Made by a program: the position numbers and the translations under genes. The notes below the pieces were generated by a model. That model ran no database searches, was not told the DNA's origin, and saw only the letters and a list, made by a program, of their open reading frames with translations. Positions 1 through 7,970 of a DNA stretch of 64,000 bases are shown here, one piece after another. Position 1 is the first letter of the stretch. Every line of letters starts with the position of its first letter. The DNA is taken from assembly GCF_018613675.1 (NCBI RefSeq), contig NZ_JAGGPQ010000011.1:62001-126000 (forward strand). Direction: 5' to 3'. The stretch is from Arthrobacter sp. ISL-85. Its GTDB lineage: Bacteria; Actinomycetota; Actinomycetes; Actinomycetales; Micrococcaceae.

Positions 1-408
1 ACCGCCCGCGAGCAGAAGGCGGCCAGCGGCCGGCCCGACCTCACGGACGCACGCATCGTGGTGGCCGGCGGACGCGGCATGGACGGCGACTTCGGTCCGG
101 TCGAAGAACTCGCGGATGCCCTGGGCGCGGCCGTAGGTGCCTCCCGCGCCGCCACGGATGCCGGGTGGATCAGCCACGACGCGCAGGTGGGACAGACCGG
201 CAAGACCGTCTCCCCGCAGCTGTACATCTCCGCCGGCATCTCCGGCGCCATCCAGCAAAAAGCCGGCATGCAGACATCCCAGGTGATTGTTGCGATCAAC
301 AAGGATGCTGAATCGCCGGTCTTCGAGATTGCGGATTTCGGGATTATCGGCGACGTCTTCGATGTCCTGCCACAGGCAGCAGCCGAGATCAAGAAGCGAA
401 AAGGCTGA
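1..408 (+). CDS. etfA: Electron transfer flavoprotein alpha subunit, C-terminal part (5' end outside window)
   Basis: The visible 135 residues are the FAD-binding C-terminal domain of EtfA/FixB, which with EtfB carries electrons from acyl-CoA and other dehydrogenases to the respiratory chain. Diagnostic segments are VAGGRGM, the [11 protein letters not shown] loop, the [12 protein letters not shown] loop that cradles FAD, and a C-terminal stretch reading [20 protein letters not shown]. The frame is open from base 1, so the start and the N-terminal domain lie to the left, probably after etfB. The stop is four bases before the start of the next gene, suggesting co-transcription. The family assignment is secure. 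Confidence 0.95.
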   Translation, partial: TAREQKAASGRPDLTDARIVVAGGRGMDGDFGPVEELADALGAAVGASRAATDAGWISHDAQVGQTGKTVSPQLYISAGISGAIQQKAGMQTSQVIVAINKDAESPVFEIADFGIIGDVFDVLPQAAAEIKKRKG

Positions 409-412
409 TTCC

Positions 413-1192
413 TTGACTGCCTTCCACGAGCAGGCACAGAGCCCGTTCAACCCGGACACCCACCGGGTTGGGCGGGTGCTCTGTTTTGCGGCCCATCCTG
501 ATGACATCGACTTCGGAGCTGCGGGCACCGTCGCCGCCTGGACGGCGGCCGGCGTGCAGGTGAGTTACTGCATCATGACCGACGGCGACGCGGGCGGCTT
601 CGACCCCGCCCACCGCGCAGACATCATCGCCATGCGCGACGCGGAACAGCGGCGTGCCGCGGAGTTGGTGGGCGTCACGGACATCCACTACCTCCATCAG
701 CGGGACGGGTACCTCGAGCCGTCACACGAGGTGATGAAAGGGGTGGTGCGGCTGATCCGCGAAATCCGGCCCGACGTCGTCCTTGCCATGCACCCGGAAC
801 GGAACTGGCAGCGGATCCAAAAGAGCCATCCCGACCACCTGGCCGTGGGGGAGGCGGTGACCCGCTCGGTGTATCCGGCGCTGGAAAACCCCTTCGCGTA
901 CCCTGAACTGGCGGAAGCAGGCCTGGAAGCGTACAAGCTTCCGTGGCTGTGGCTTTACGCGGGACCGGAGGAACGGGAGAACCACTTCGTGGATGTCACC
1001 GGCCAGGTGGAGGCCAAGCTGGCCGCCATCCACGTCCACGTGAGCCAGCACCCTGACGTGGCCGCCATGGAAGCCACCGTCCGCCGCGGCATGCAGGTCA
1101 ACGCCGCCAGGGCAGGCCTCCCTGAGGGCCGCAGCGCCGAAGCATTCCACGTGGTGGCAATCAACGGGCCCGGCACTATCGCCGGTTTCTGA
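413..1192 (+). CDS. PIG-L (LmbE-like) family deacetylase
   Basis: This is a 259-residue zinc-dependent N-deacetylase of the PIG-L/LmbE fold, the family of MshB and BshB that deacetylates N-acetylglucosaminyl groups. The metal-binding motif AHPDD is at residues 27-31, and a second His-Pro-Asp-His (SHPDH) supplies another ligand. The frame stays open well upstream inside etfA; I chose the TTG at 413 because it follows the etfA stop by four bases, has an AAAGG-like ribosome site just before it, and puts AHPDD at the usual distance from the N-terminus. The substrate cannot be read from sequence; mycothiol or another GlcNAc conjugate is possible. Probably co-transcribed with etfA. Confidence 0.87.
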   Translation: MTAFHEQAQSPFNPDTHRVGRVLCFAAHPDDIDFGAAGTVAAWTAAGVQVSYCIMTDGDAGGFDPAHRADIIAMRDAEQRRAAELVGVTDIHYLHQRDGYLEPSHEVMKGVVRLIREIRPDVVLAMHPERNWQRIQKSHPDHLAVGEAVTRSVYPALENPFAYPELAEAGLEAYKLPWLWLYAGPEERENHFVDVTGQVEAKLAAIHVHVSQHPDVAAMEATVRRGMQVNAARAGLPEGRSAEAFHVVAINGPGTIAGF

Positions 1193-1200
1193 ACCAACCC

Positions 1201-1240
1201 AAACGCGCCGCGCCTTTCGGTGAAAGGAACGGGGCGTTTT
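1201..1240. terminator. Bidirectional hairpin between convergent PIG-L and rskA genes
   Basis: An imperfect inverted repeat (AAACGC..CCG..CCTTTC, loop GGT, GAAAGG..CGG..GCGTTT) ends in a T run on the plus strand and an A run on its left side, so it can act in both directions. It lies between two convergent stop codons. Confidence 0.75.
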
Positions 1241-1255
1241 GGGATGATACGGGTG

Positions 1256-2122
1256 CTACGCGCCCAGTGGGGCCGCCGCCACCGTGGGCAGGGTTGGCGC
1301 CTTGGACCCGCCGGCCGGCTCAACGGTGATGCCCAGGGAGGCCGCCGAGTGGATGCCCTCGACCACCGCAGGCTTGGACAGGGCCTGCTCGTCCATCAAC
1401 CCCTGCGACACGGGGGCCGAGCCGTCCTTGGGGATGAGCCACATCTGGTATACCTTCCCGGCCGGGGGAGCGGGCACACCGCTCATCTTCACCACGGCCG
1501 CGTCCTCCGACGCTGAAATCAGGAGGGTGGCCTTGCCGCCGCCCACCACGTTCACGGAGGCCTCGCGCAGGTCGTTGGCCCTTGCCACCTGATTGACGGG
1601 ATCATTCTGGTCGGCCACGTAGGCGCCCACGCCCACACCGCCCAGGGCGATTGCCGCTGCCGCCGCCACCCCGATCAGCCAACGCCGGGTGCCGGACGGG
1701 CCTCCCCGTTCCTCCCGGCGTTTCCGGGCCTGCGCCAGTTCATCAACCGGCTCCTGCCGGAGAAGCGGTGCCGTGCTTCCGGCTGGTGCCTGTGCATCCC
1801 CGTCCAGCCCATCCTGCGCCGGGAATTGGGCAGGAAGTTGGGCGACGATCCGCTGGAAGAGGTCCGACGGCGGCTCCTCCTCGGCACGGAACGTGCGGAC
1901 CAGCGCCTCCCGGGACTGCCGGACACGCTCAAGGAAAGCCCGGCGTTCCGTCTCGGGGGCCGTGGCGATGTAACGGTCGATGGCGTCGCGTTCCTGCTCC
2001 GTGACCGCATCCAGGGCGTAAAGTTCCGCGAGATCGACGGCACGGCCTGCCGCAAGGTCCATGGCCACAGTGTCCCCAAAGGCATGTGAACGTCCCTTGC
2101 GGCCTTCATCCATTCCGTTCAT
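1256..2122 (-). CDS. rskA: Anti-sigma-K factor RskA-like protein
   Basis: A 288-residue single-pass membrane protein. The N-terminal ~100 residues form a short helical anti-sigma domain (segment LAELYALDAVTEQERDAIDR), a transmembrane helix spans about 148-169 (WLIGVAAAAAIALGGVGVG), and the extracytoplasmic C-terminal part carries the RskA domain, visible as VYQMWLIPKDG and the final LGITVEPAGGSKAPT. RskA proteins hold SigK at the membrane until regulated proteolysis frees it. The gene starts one base after the sigK stop, the usual translationally coupled pair. The exact start is uncertain, since ATG codons exist at residues 1, 4 and 21. Confidence 0.9.
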   Translation of the reverse strand: MNGMDEGRKGRSHAFGDTVAMDLAAGRAVDLAELYALDAVTEQERDAIDRYIATAPETERRAFLERVRQSREALVRTFRAEEEPPSDLFQRIVAQLPAQFPAQDGLDGDAQAPAGSTAPLLRQEPVDELAQARKRREERGGPSGTRRWLIGVAAAAAIALGGVGVGAYVADQNDPVNQVARANDLREASVNVVGGGKATLLISASEDAAVVKMSGVPAPPAGKVYQMWLIPKDGSAPVSQGLMDEQALSKPAVVEGIHSAASLGITVEPAGGSKAPTLPTVAAAPLGA

Positions 2123-2123
2123 C

Positions 2124-2732
2124 TCAACTCACCCCCAGACAGGTCTTCAATCGGATCAGTCCATCGCGGATGCGGGACTTGATAGTGGGCACTGCTGCAT
2201 TCAGCCGTTCTGCGACTTCCCGGTACGTGAGGCCGCCGTAATAGGCCAGGCGCACGGATTCCTGCTGTGTTTCGGTCAGCGTCTCCAGGCAGCGGACCAC
2301 TGCCTCGGCCTCCAGCCGGCTGCCCACCTCGTCGGAAACGGTGTCGTGGTCGATGTCCTGCGTGCTGGCCCCGTACTTGGCTTCCCGGTCCGTGGAGGAT
2401 TGCGAGGACCGGACCTTGTCCACGGCCCGGCGGTGCGAGATGGTCATCAGCCAGGACAGTGGACTACCTGCCTGCGGATCGAACTTTGCGGCGTTTTGCC
2501 AAACCTGAAGGAAGACTTCCTGGGTGGTGTCCTCACTGAGCTCAGGATCGATCAGGACCCGGCGCGCCATGCCAAAGACCCTGCGGGACGTGAGCTGGTA
2601 GAACTCGGCGAAAGCCGCCTGGTCCCCGCGGGCAATGCCCGCCAAAAGACCCGAGAGGCGCTGGCTGAGATCGGCAGGTGGGTCGGTCACCGCGGCGGAG
2701 CCCTCGGGATTCGGCGCGTTGGGAGTTTCCAT
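2124..2732 (-). CDS. sigK: ECF RNA polymerase sigma factor SigK
   Basis: A 202-residue group-4 sigma factor. Region 2 is visible as FYQLTSRRVFGMARRVL followed by EDTTQEVFLQVWQ and WLMTISHRRAVD; region 4 has the helix-turn-helix LTYREVAERLNAAVPTIKSR near the end. Together with the adjacent RskA this is the SigK-type module that answers envelope or redox stress. I took the ATG giving METPNAPNP; the frame is open 31 codons further upstream, but that extension is low-complexity and proline-rich. The ribosome site is weak. About 210 bases separate it from trmL, presumably holding its own promoter, although I could not pick out a convincing -35/-10 pair. Confidence 0.9.
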   Translation of the reverse strand: METPNAPNPEGSAAVTDPPADLSQRLSGLLAGIARGDQAAFAEFYQLTSRRVFGMARRVLIDPELSEDTTQEVFLQVWQNAAKFDPQAGSPLSWLMTISHRRAVDKVRSSQSSTDREAKYGASTQDIDHDTVSDEVGSRLEAEAVVRCLETLTETQQESVRLAYYGGLTYREVAERLNAAVPTIKSRIRDGLIRLKTCLGVS

Positions 2733-2941
2733 TACGTTCAAGCATAAGTCTCCGGGCGGCGGATCTTCAGCAGTGCCGTGCCGGCTGCGGTTGTCCGGCC
2801 TGGAACCTGCCTCCAGTAGAGTCACCTGCCGCTCCTTGGTCCGCTCGAATGCCTTCAGGAGCCATTCGGCGCCGTGGGCAGCATGGATGGGTGGCCGGCA
2901 GGTTTTTTACGGCAGGCCGTCATCCAGGCCCGTCCGGTTCC

Positions 2942-3409
2942 CTATATCCTGGCGCCGGCGAAGCCCTGCTGGCGCCAGGCCTCGTACACCGCAATAGAGG
3001 CGGCATTGGCCAGGTTCAAGGAACGCAGGGCCGGCAACATGGGCAGCCGCACCGTGGCTGTCACGTGGGGATCGGTCTTCATCTCCGGAGGCAGTCCCAC
3101 CGATTCACGGCCGAACAACAGAACGTCCCCCGGACGGTAGGCGATGTCCGTGTAACTGGTGGTGCCGTCCGACGTGAAGGCGTAGACGCGTTCAGGCTGC
3201 AGGTGCTGCCAGGCGTCCCCTATGGTCTTGTGCACGGTGACGACGGCGAGGTCATGGTAATCGAGCCCGGCCCGGCGCAGTTTCGCGTCGGAGAAGTCGA
3301 AACCCAAAGGTTCCACGAGGTGCAGTTCGGCGCCGGTGATGGCGGCCAGACGGATGGCGTTGCCGGTATTGCCGGGGATTTCTGGTTCATGGAAAAGGAT
3401 GCGGAACAC
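2942..3409 (-). CDS. trmL: tRNA (cytidine(34)-2'-O)-methyltransferase, SPOUT family
   Basis: A 155-residue single-domain SPOUT methyltransferase that 2'-O-methylates the wobble base of leucine tRNAs using S-adenosylmethionine. All three SpoU motifs are present: EIPGNTGNAIRLAA near the N-terminus, LLFGRESVGLPP in the middle, and LRSLNLANAASIAVYEA at the end, which form the trefoil-knot cofactor site. The length is normal for TrmL, which lacks the extra RNA-binding domain of other SpoU enzymes. The gene begins 23 bases after the J-domain protein gene on the same strand and is probably co-transcribed with it. Confidence 0.93.
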   Translation of the reverse strand: MFRILFHEPEIPGNTGNAIRLAAITGAELHLVEPLGFDFSDAKLRRAGLDYHDLAVVTVHKTIGDAWQHLQPERVYAFTSDGTTSYTDIAYRPGDVLLFGRESVGLPPEMKTDPHVTATVRLPMLPALRSLNLANAASIAVYEAWRQQGFAGARI

Positions 3410-3432
3410 CTCCCCATCCTAGCCACCCGCCG

Positions 3433-4374
3433 TCAGTGCATGCCGCGCAGCAGCCGGGCCAGGACCGGGATATTCACGGTGTTGGGGGCCGGGCCCGATG
3501 CCAAAAACTCCTTCAGGCCGCGCACCATGCCCGCCGAGTTGACGATCTGGACGGTTTCCAGCGCACCGGCGGGCCGGCGGTGGTGATCAATCACGGGCTC
3601 GTGGAGGTTGCCGTCGGGGCTGTGCACCACGGTCCAGCCGGTGACGTTGAGCTCCGGAAAGATGTCCTGCATGGCCCACACCACCCGGGCAAGCTGCGGG
3701 GGTGCCACTGAACGGCCGCCGTGGTTGAGGGTCCGGCCGTCCCAGGCGTAGGCCCCCTTGGGCACGAGCATCGAGTTGACCAGGGCCAGCCGGTAGCCGG
3801 AAAGGACGGCGTGGTCGATATGGCTGTTGTCTGCCGGCGACTGCAGCCCGTTGATCAGCCGGGCGGCCGGGATGGCGGGCAGCACCTGCCGGGTCAGCAG
3901 CTGCACGGTGCGCATCTCCCGCTGGATGCGCGCCTCGGCGCCGAAAATTCCCCGCTTCCGGGGCATCCCGTGCACCTGCCGGCGGGCCTGCGCGAGGGGA
4001 ATGAGCGGAACGTCGCTGCCTTCGTAGGGCGGAACATAGACGGGCGGGTCTCCCGCGGTATTCCTGCCGTTGCCGGGCCTTCGGACGGTGGCAGCCGAGC
4101 GGCTTCCGGCGGCCGGCGCATCAAAGTGCGCGCCGCCGTCGGACGAAGCGTCCCGGACTGGGCCGGCACCGTAGGAGCGGTCGTAAGCCTTCCGGCGCTG
4201 CGGATCGATCAGCGTCTCATAGGCGGCGGTGACGCGGCGGAAGGTTGCGGCGTCACCCCCGTGGTCCGGATGCGCCGTCCTGGCCGCGCGGCGGTAGGCC
4301 ACCTTGATTTCTTTCTCGGTGGCGGTGACGGCCACCCGAAGGACCTGGTAATGGGAGCTGCTGCTCTCGGTCAA
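3433..4374 (-). CDS. J-domain protein with NERD-like C-terminal region
   Basis: A 313-residue protein. Residues 8-68 are a DnaJ J-domain with the essential HPD tripeptide at 35-37, so it should stimulate an Hsp70 (DnaK) ATPase. Residues 70-120 are a low-complexity linker. There is no Gly/Phe region, zinc finger or DnaJ C-terminal substrate domain. Instead residues ~150-290 carry a segment (IDH at 186-188, then LALVNSM..G.YAWDG) that resembles the NERD nuclease-related domain, but the acidic and lysine residues expected after the beta strand are replaced. I infer a catalytically inactive NERD-like domain. The start appears to be a TTG (Leu-Thr-Glu) behind a GAAGGAAG ribosome site. Confidence 0.85.
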   Translation of the reverse strand: MTESSSSHYQVLRVAVTATEKEIKVAYRRAARTAHPDHGGDAATFRRVTAAYETLIDPQRRKAYDRSYGAGPVRDASSDGGAHFDAPAAGSRSAATVRRPGNGRNTAGDPPVYVPPYEGSDVPLIPLAQARRQVHGMPRKRGIFGAEARIQREMRTVQLLTRQVLPAIPAARLINGLQSPADNSHIDHAVLSGYRLALVNSMLVPKGAYAWDGRTLNHGGRSVAPPQLARVVWAMQDIFPELNVTGWTVVHSPDGNLHEPVIDHHRRPAGALETVQIVNSAGMVRGLKEFLASGPAPNTVNIPVLARLLRGMH

Positions 4375-4570
4375 GCAATCTTCCTTCTCTAAGTGCGCGG
4401 CTTCCTCATTCCCCGCCGCAAGGCGGAGTGCCCGCCCAGTCTAGCCAGCATCGATGGTGCGCCTGCGGTGACAACGAACATCCGGGGCTTATGGGTTCCC
4501 CGGTGGCCGGAGTCTAGACTCGTGCCTGCGCGGCCGAACACCGGCTGAAGGGGGATGTGACGGAGTGGAG

Positions 4571-5266
4571 ATGGAGATGCCGACGACGGCGACGCGGGCC
4601 GGCAGGGCAGGGCGCGGGGGAGTGCCGCCCGCCATTGGCTGCCTGGTGGCGGTATTGCTGGGCGGATGCAGCGTGGATGTCCGGGATCCTGCCGTCACGG
4701 CGGCCCCCGCCAGCACTCCGGTGCTGTCCACGCCAACCATCACTCCCGGCCATGACGCCGCCGCGGTGGCGGCGCGGGACCTGCCCTTCGCTGCCGGGGG
4801 CGACCTCGCTCCCGGAGTACCCGTGGGTATTTCAGATGACCTGAAAGGCGCGCCGGGCTGGAAGCCCGTGAAGGAGAATGTGGCCGGCGCCAGCCAGTAT
4901 GCCAAGGCCGATGGCTGCATCGTTGCCGCCCGGGTCAGCAGCGGCCAGGCTGCGCTGGTCCGCGGAGACGACCGGGAGTCCACCGTTGCCCTGTTCCAGT
5001 ACCTGGACGCAACCATCCAGCCCTCCTACCTGAAGACGGCAACCTTGCAGTGGGGCGGTACCCCGGAGGCTCCCGGCAGGAACGTGGAAGTGCTGGTCCT
5101 TGAGCAGGAAGCTTCCGGGGGACGGTCAACTGCAGTACTCGCAAGGGTCTTTGGCGCCGCTGGTTCATCCGCTTACGTATCGGTGTCCTGCCCGGACGCT
5201 GCAACACTGGGTGCGGCCCGGCAGGACGTGGTCCGGTACCTGCCGTTGGTGCCGCCGTCTGCCTGA
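4571..5266 (+). CDS. Putative secreted lipoprotein of unknown function
   Basis: A ~231-residue protein with a short signal segment ending in a lipobox (VAVLLGGC, cysteine at about residue 33), so it is likely diacylglycerol-anchored on the outer face of the membrane. The mature part is Thr/Pro/Ala-rich at first, then has a compact domain with two cysteines (KADGCIVAARV and VSVSCPDA) that could form a disulfide. I do not recognise the domain. Three closely spaced starts are possible (GTG 4565, ATG 4571, ATG 4577); the GGAG repeats at 4562-4570 place a ribosome site best for 4571 or 4577. It is monocistronic, ending at a strong hairpin. Confidence 0.8.
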   Translation: MEMPTTATRAGRAGRGGVPPAIGCLVAVLLGGCSVDVRDPAVTAAPASTPVLSTPTITPGHDAAAVAARDLPFAAGGDLAPGVPVGISDDLKGAPGWKPVKENVAGASQYAKADGCIVAARVSSGQAALVRGDDRESTVALFQYLDATIQPSYLKTATLQWGGTPEAPGRNVEVLVLEQEASGGRSTAVLARVFGAAGSSAYVSVSCPDAATLGAARQDVVRYLPLVPPSA

Positions 5267-5290
5267 GCTTCCGCTTAGTCCGGACGCAGA

Positions 5291-5333
5291 AGACCGCCGG
5301 CGGCTGGAGGGCTCAGCCGCCGGCGGATCTTCT
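5291..5333. terminator. Hairpin terminator between convergent genes
   Basis: A perfect 13-bp stem, CCGCCGGCGGCTG (5294-5306) with CAGCCGCCGGCGG (5314-5326), a seven-base loop, then ATCTTCTT. It sits between the lipoprotein gene and the convergent DoxX-like gene and could serve both. Confidence 0.85.
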
Positions 5334-5393
5334 TGCCTGCAATACGCGGGGCGCTTCCGCGCTGTTCTGCGCGCCCGGGGGACATCCGCGGAG

Positions 5394-5816
5394 TCACACG
5401 GCGGTTCGGCTGGTCCCCACTGACAGGCGGTTAAGGGCCAGGGCGGCAATCAACAGCCCGAAGTCACGCAGTGCGACGTCGTAGAAGCTTCCGAGCAGGA
5501 GCAGGTTGACGATGATTCCGGCCAGCCATGCGGCCACGAGCAACGAGCCGTATTTTGGAAGCACCGCTACGGCTATGCCCGCGATGACTTCCACAACTCC
5601 CACGATGTACATGAAGGTCTGGGGCTGCAAAGGCACGATGGCCGTTGCCTGCGGTGCCAGGTAGACGGTCCAGTGCGTGAGGATGTTGGTGAACTTGTCC
5701 AGGCCGAAGAGGATCGGTGCGACGGTGAAGACGGTCCGCAGCAGCAGGAACGCCTGGCGCGCCGGCGGCAGGGTGCTGGGTGCATGCTGGGCCCGCATTG
5801 CCGATGCTGATTTCAT
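5394..5816 (-). CDS. DoxX-like small integral membrane protein
   Basis: A 140-residue, four-helix membrane protein of the DoxX/DoxD-like type: helices near LLRTVFTVAPILFGLDKF, the segment after FMYIVGVVEVIAGIAVAV, LLVAAWLAGIIVNLLLLG and the C-terminal FGLLIAALALNRL. Family members are linked to redox and sulfur stress, but the chemistry here is unknown. The start ATG at 5816 is fixed by an AAGGAG ribosome site seven bases upstream; the frame is open far beyond but has no better start. It is divergent from an HTH regulator and its promoter is overlapped by a perfect palindrome, so it is the probable target of that regulator. Confidence 0.85.
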   Translation of the reverse strand: MKSASAMRAQHAPSTLPPARQAFLLLRTVFTVAPILFGLDKFTNILTHWTVYLAPQATAIVPLQPQTFMYIVGVVEVIAGIAVAVLPKYGSLLVAAWLAGIIVNLLLLGSFYDVALRDFGLLIAALALNRLSVGTSRTAV

Positions 5817-5825
5817 GGTGCAACT

Positions 5826-5858
5826 CCTTCTAAAAGTAGGTATGCCAATTTTAGAAGG
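5826..5858. promoter_or_regulatory. Perfect inverted repeat, likely operator of the adjacent repressor
   Basis: Arms CCTTCTAAAA (5826-5835) and TTTTAGAAGG (5849-5858) are exact reverse complements separated by 13 bases. The right arm covers the -10 box of the DoxX-like gene and the left arm reaches its ribosome site, so a bound dimer would block both. Arm centres are about two helical turns apart, as expected for a winged-helix dimer. Confidence 0.75.
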
Positions 5859-5876
5859 TCTGCGGTCTATAATCAA
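5848..5876 (-). promoter_or_regulatory. Promoter of the DoxX-like gene
   Basis: On the minus strand TTGATT (5876-5871) is followed after exactly 17 bases by TAAAAT (5853-5848), a close match to the housekeeping -35/-10 pattern. Transcription would start near 5841, about 25 bases before the start codon. The -10 lies inside the palindrome. Confidence 0.7.
5868..5873 (+). promoter_or_regulatory. -10 box of the HTH regulator gene
   Basis: A perfect TATAAT lies 33 bases before the regulator's start codon and overlaps the -35 box of the divergent gene. No good -35 is visible, since that position falls in and next to the palindrome, which suggests the regulator also controls itself. Confidence 0.6.
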
Positions 5877-5905
5877 GAGATCTTGACTTTGGAATTGGAG
5901 GCGCC

Positions 5906-6571
5906 ATGTACCGACTTCCCTGGGCGGAGCGGATTGCTGCCGTCGCGTCGCTGACGGACACCAAGAGGCTGCAGCTTTTTGAACTCGTCGCCGCCTCGCC
6001 AGGGGCGGTGGGGCGCGACGAGGTGGCTGAGGCCGCCGGCATGGCACGCAGCACCGTCTCCTTCCACCTGGACAGGCTGGTCCAGGACGGCCTGCTGGCC
6101 GTGGAGTTCCACAAGCCCGCGGGCAGGACGGGACCGGGCTCCGGGCGTCCCGCCAAAATGTACCGGCCGGTGGGCGGTGAAGTGGGAGCCAGCGTGCCCG
6201 ACCGGAACTACGACCTCGCAGGGGAGCTGATGGCTGCGGCCATCGAGGCCAACCAGGACGAAGGCGGTCCGGTGGGAGATTCATTGCGTGCCGTCGCGTT
6301 CCGGAAAGGCCGGGAACTGGCAGAAGGTTCCGTGGGCCTGGAGGAGTTCCTGGCGGAAGCGGGCTATCAGCCGGAGCCCGACGGGGAAGGCGGCTACCTG
6401 CTGCCCAACTGCCCCTTCCACCGGCTGTCACGGGCCCACACGGCGGTGGTGTGCGACATGAACGGCGCCTTCCTGCGCGGGGCAGCGGTTGGCTGCGGCA
6501 GCCCGGAAGACTGTGTTGCGCCAGCCGCCGGACCCGGTCATTGCTGCGCAAGGATCAGGGGTGGGAGCTGA
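5906..6571 (+). CDS. Winged-helix transcriptional regulator with C-terminal cysteine cluster (SufR/COG2345-like)
   Basis: A 221-residue regulator. Residues ~8-90 form a winged helix (recognition segment GMARSTVSFHLDRLVQDGLL, wing with RPAKMYR). The C-terminal part holds six cysteines at 169, 183, 197, 203, 213 and 214 in an NCPFH..VC..GCG..DC..CC pattern. This resembles SufR-type repressors, whose cysteines bind an iron-sulfur cluster; metal or redox sensing is therefore inferred. The start is supported by GGAGG eight bases upstream. It is divergent from the DoxX-like gene across a perfect palindrome and lies directly before a cysteine desulfurase gene, so a link to sulfur or iron-sulfur status is plausible. 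Confidence 0.85.
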   Translation: MYRLPWAERIAAVASLTDTKRLQLFELVAASPGAVGRDEVAEAAGMARSTVSFHLDRLVQDGLLAVEFHKPAGRTGPGSGRPAKMYRPVGGEVGASVPDRNYDLAGELMAAAIEANQDEGGPVGDSLRAVAFRKGRELAEGSVGLEEFLAEAGYQPEPDGEGGYLLPNCPFHRLSRAHTAVVCDMNGAFLRGAAVGCGSPEDCVAPAAGPGHCCARIRGGS

Positions 6572-6603
6572 CTCCACGCACTGGGTACGGACGCCGGCCG
6601 CGA

Positions 6604-6609
6604 TAGAAT
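6604..6609 (+). promoter_or_regulatory. -10 box of a probable leaderless transcript (cysteine desulfurase)
   Basis: TAGAAT ends six bases before the ATG at 6616, so transcription should begin at or next to the start codon. There is no clear -35. Confidence 0.5.
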
Positions 6610-6615
6610 TGCAGG

Positions 6616-7845
6616 ATGCCCGCCTACTTCGACCATGCCGCCACCACGCCGCTTTCCGCTGCCGCGCTCGCCGCGTTGACGCGTGAACTTGCGCGGACCG
6701 GCAACCCCTCATCCCTGCATGGATCCGGACGCCGGGCCCGCCGCGCCGTCGAGGATGCCCGGGAGGCCATTGCGGCAGCAGCAGGGGCCCACCCCTCGGA
6801 GGTTATCTTCACCTCGGGAGGCACCGAGGCGGACAACCTCGCCGTGAAGGGCATGTATTGGTCCCGGGTTGCAGAAAACCCAATCCGGCGCCGCATTCTC
6901 TGCTCCGCCGTCGAACATCACGCTGTGCTGGACACCGTGGAATGGCTGGAACGCCACGAAGGCGCCGAAGTGGCGTGGCTCCCTGTGGGCAGCGACGGCG
7001 TAGTGGACCTCGAGGTCCTCCAAGCGGAACTTTCGCGCGACCCCGGCACTGTGGCGCTGGTCACCGTCATGTGGGCAAACAACGAGGTGGGCACCATCCA
7101 GCCCATCAAGCGGATTGTGGAACTGGCGCATGCCGCCGGCGTGCCGGTGCATTCCGACGCCGTCCAGGCATTCGGCTCGGTGCCGGTGCACTTCAAGGAT
7201 TCGGGCCTTGACGCCATGTCCATTTCCGGACACAAGATCGGCGGCCCAGTTGGCGTCGGGGCACTCCTGCTGGGGAGGGCCGTCAAACTGACGCCGGTGC
7301 AGCATGGCGGCGGCCAGGAGCGCGACGTCCGGTCCGGGACGCTGGACACCGCCTCCATCGCTGCCTTCGCTGCCGCTGCCGAGTCTGTTGCCGCCGCGCT
7401 GCCCGCCGAGACGGCAAGGATCGCTTCCCTGCGGGACCGCCTGATCGACGGTGTCCGCGAACGGGTTCCGGAAGCAGTCCTTCGCGGCGCATCCGGGGAA
7501 GGCCGGCTTCCGGGCAATGCCCATTTCACGTTCCCCGGCTGCGAAGGGGACTCATTGCTGTTCCTCCTGGACCTTGCCGGCATCGAATCGTCCACCGGTT
7601 CGGCCTGCACGGCAGGCGTGCCCCGTCCCTCGCACGTGCTGCTGGCCATGGGCCTGGACGAGGAAACGGCGCGCGGAGCCCAACGGTTCAGCCTGGGGCA
7701 CGCCTCCACGGAGGCCGACGTCGATGCCCTCCTTGCAGCGCTGCCCGAAGCATACTCACGGGCGCGCCAGGCCGGCATGGCCGGGCACGAGTCCTCGATC
7801 CAGACCGCGGGCACCGAGGCGCGGCAGGCCCTTCGCGGCGCCTGA
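6616..7845 (+). CDS. iscS: Cysteine desulfurase (class-V aminotransferase fold)
   Basis: A 409-residue PLP enzyme that takes sulfur from cysteine as a protein persulfide, leaving alanine. The PLP-binding lysine is Lys207 in SGHKIGG, the persulfide-forming cysteine is Cys331 in [10 protein letters not shown], and the N-terminal [11 protein letters not shown] and HSDAVQAFG (PLP-ring aspartate) are typical of the IscS/NifS group. The short active-site loop fits group I. It lies 125 bases before mnmA, which accepts its sulfur; the same pairing occurs in M. tuberculosis. The ~25-residue tail after the conserved core is Ala/Gly/Arg-rich and probably disordered. Confidence 0.95.
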   Translation: MPAYFDHAATTPLSAAALAALTRELARTGNPSSLHGSGRRARRAVEDAREAIAAAAGAHPSEVIFTSGGTEADNLAVKGMYWSRVAENPIRRRILCSAVEHHAVLDTVEWLERHEGAEVAWLPVGSDGVVDLEVLQAELSRDPGTVALVTVMWANNEVGTIQPIKRIVELAHAAGVPVHSDAVQAFGSVPVHFKDSGLDAMSISGHKIGGPVGVGALLLGRAVKLTPVQHGGGQERDVRSGTLDTASIAAFAAAAESVAAALPAETARIASLRDRLIDGVRERVPEAVLRGASGEGRLPGNAHFTFPGCEGDSLLFLLDLAGIESSTGSACTAGVPRPSHVLLAMGLDEETARGAQRFSLGHASTEADVDALLAALPEAYSRARQAGMAGHESSIQTAGTEARQALRGA

Positions 7846-7970
7846 GTGCCGCTAACGCCCTTTCGGTCCGATTTGCCTGCCGCCGTAGAATGGATAGCCG
7901 AAGATCGTTTCCGCGGCCGGCGCGTCCAGCACGGCCCCGGAAAGCAAGCGTCCCCCAACAGAAAGCCAGC

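Noticed and set aside
5817..6551. N-terminal extension of the DoxX-like frame into the divergent regulator
   Set aside because: The extension is Arg/Pro-rich, antisense to a real regulator, and crosses a well-formed promoter and operator. The ATG at 5816 has a strong ribosome site.
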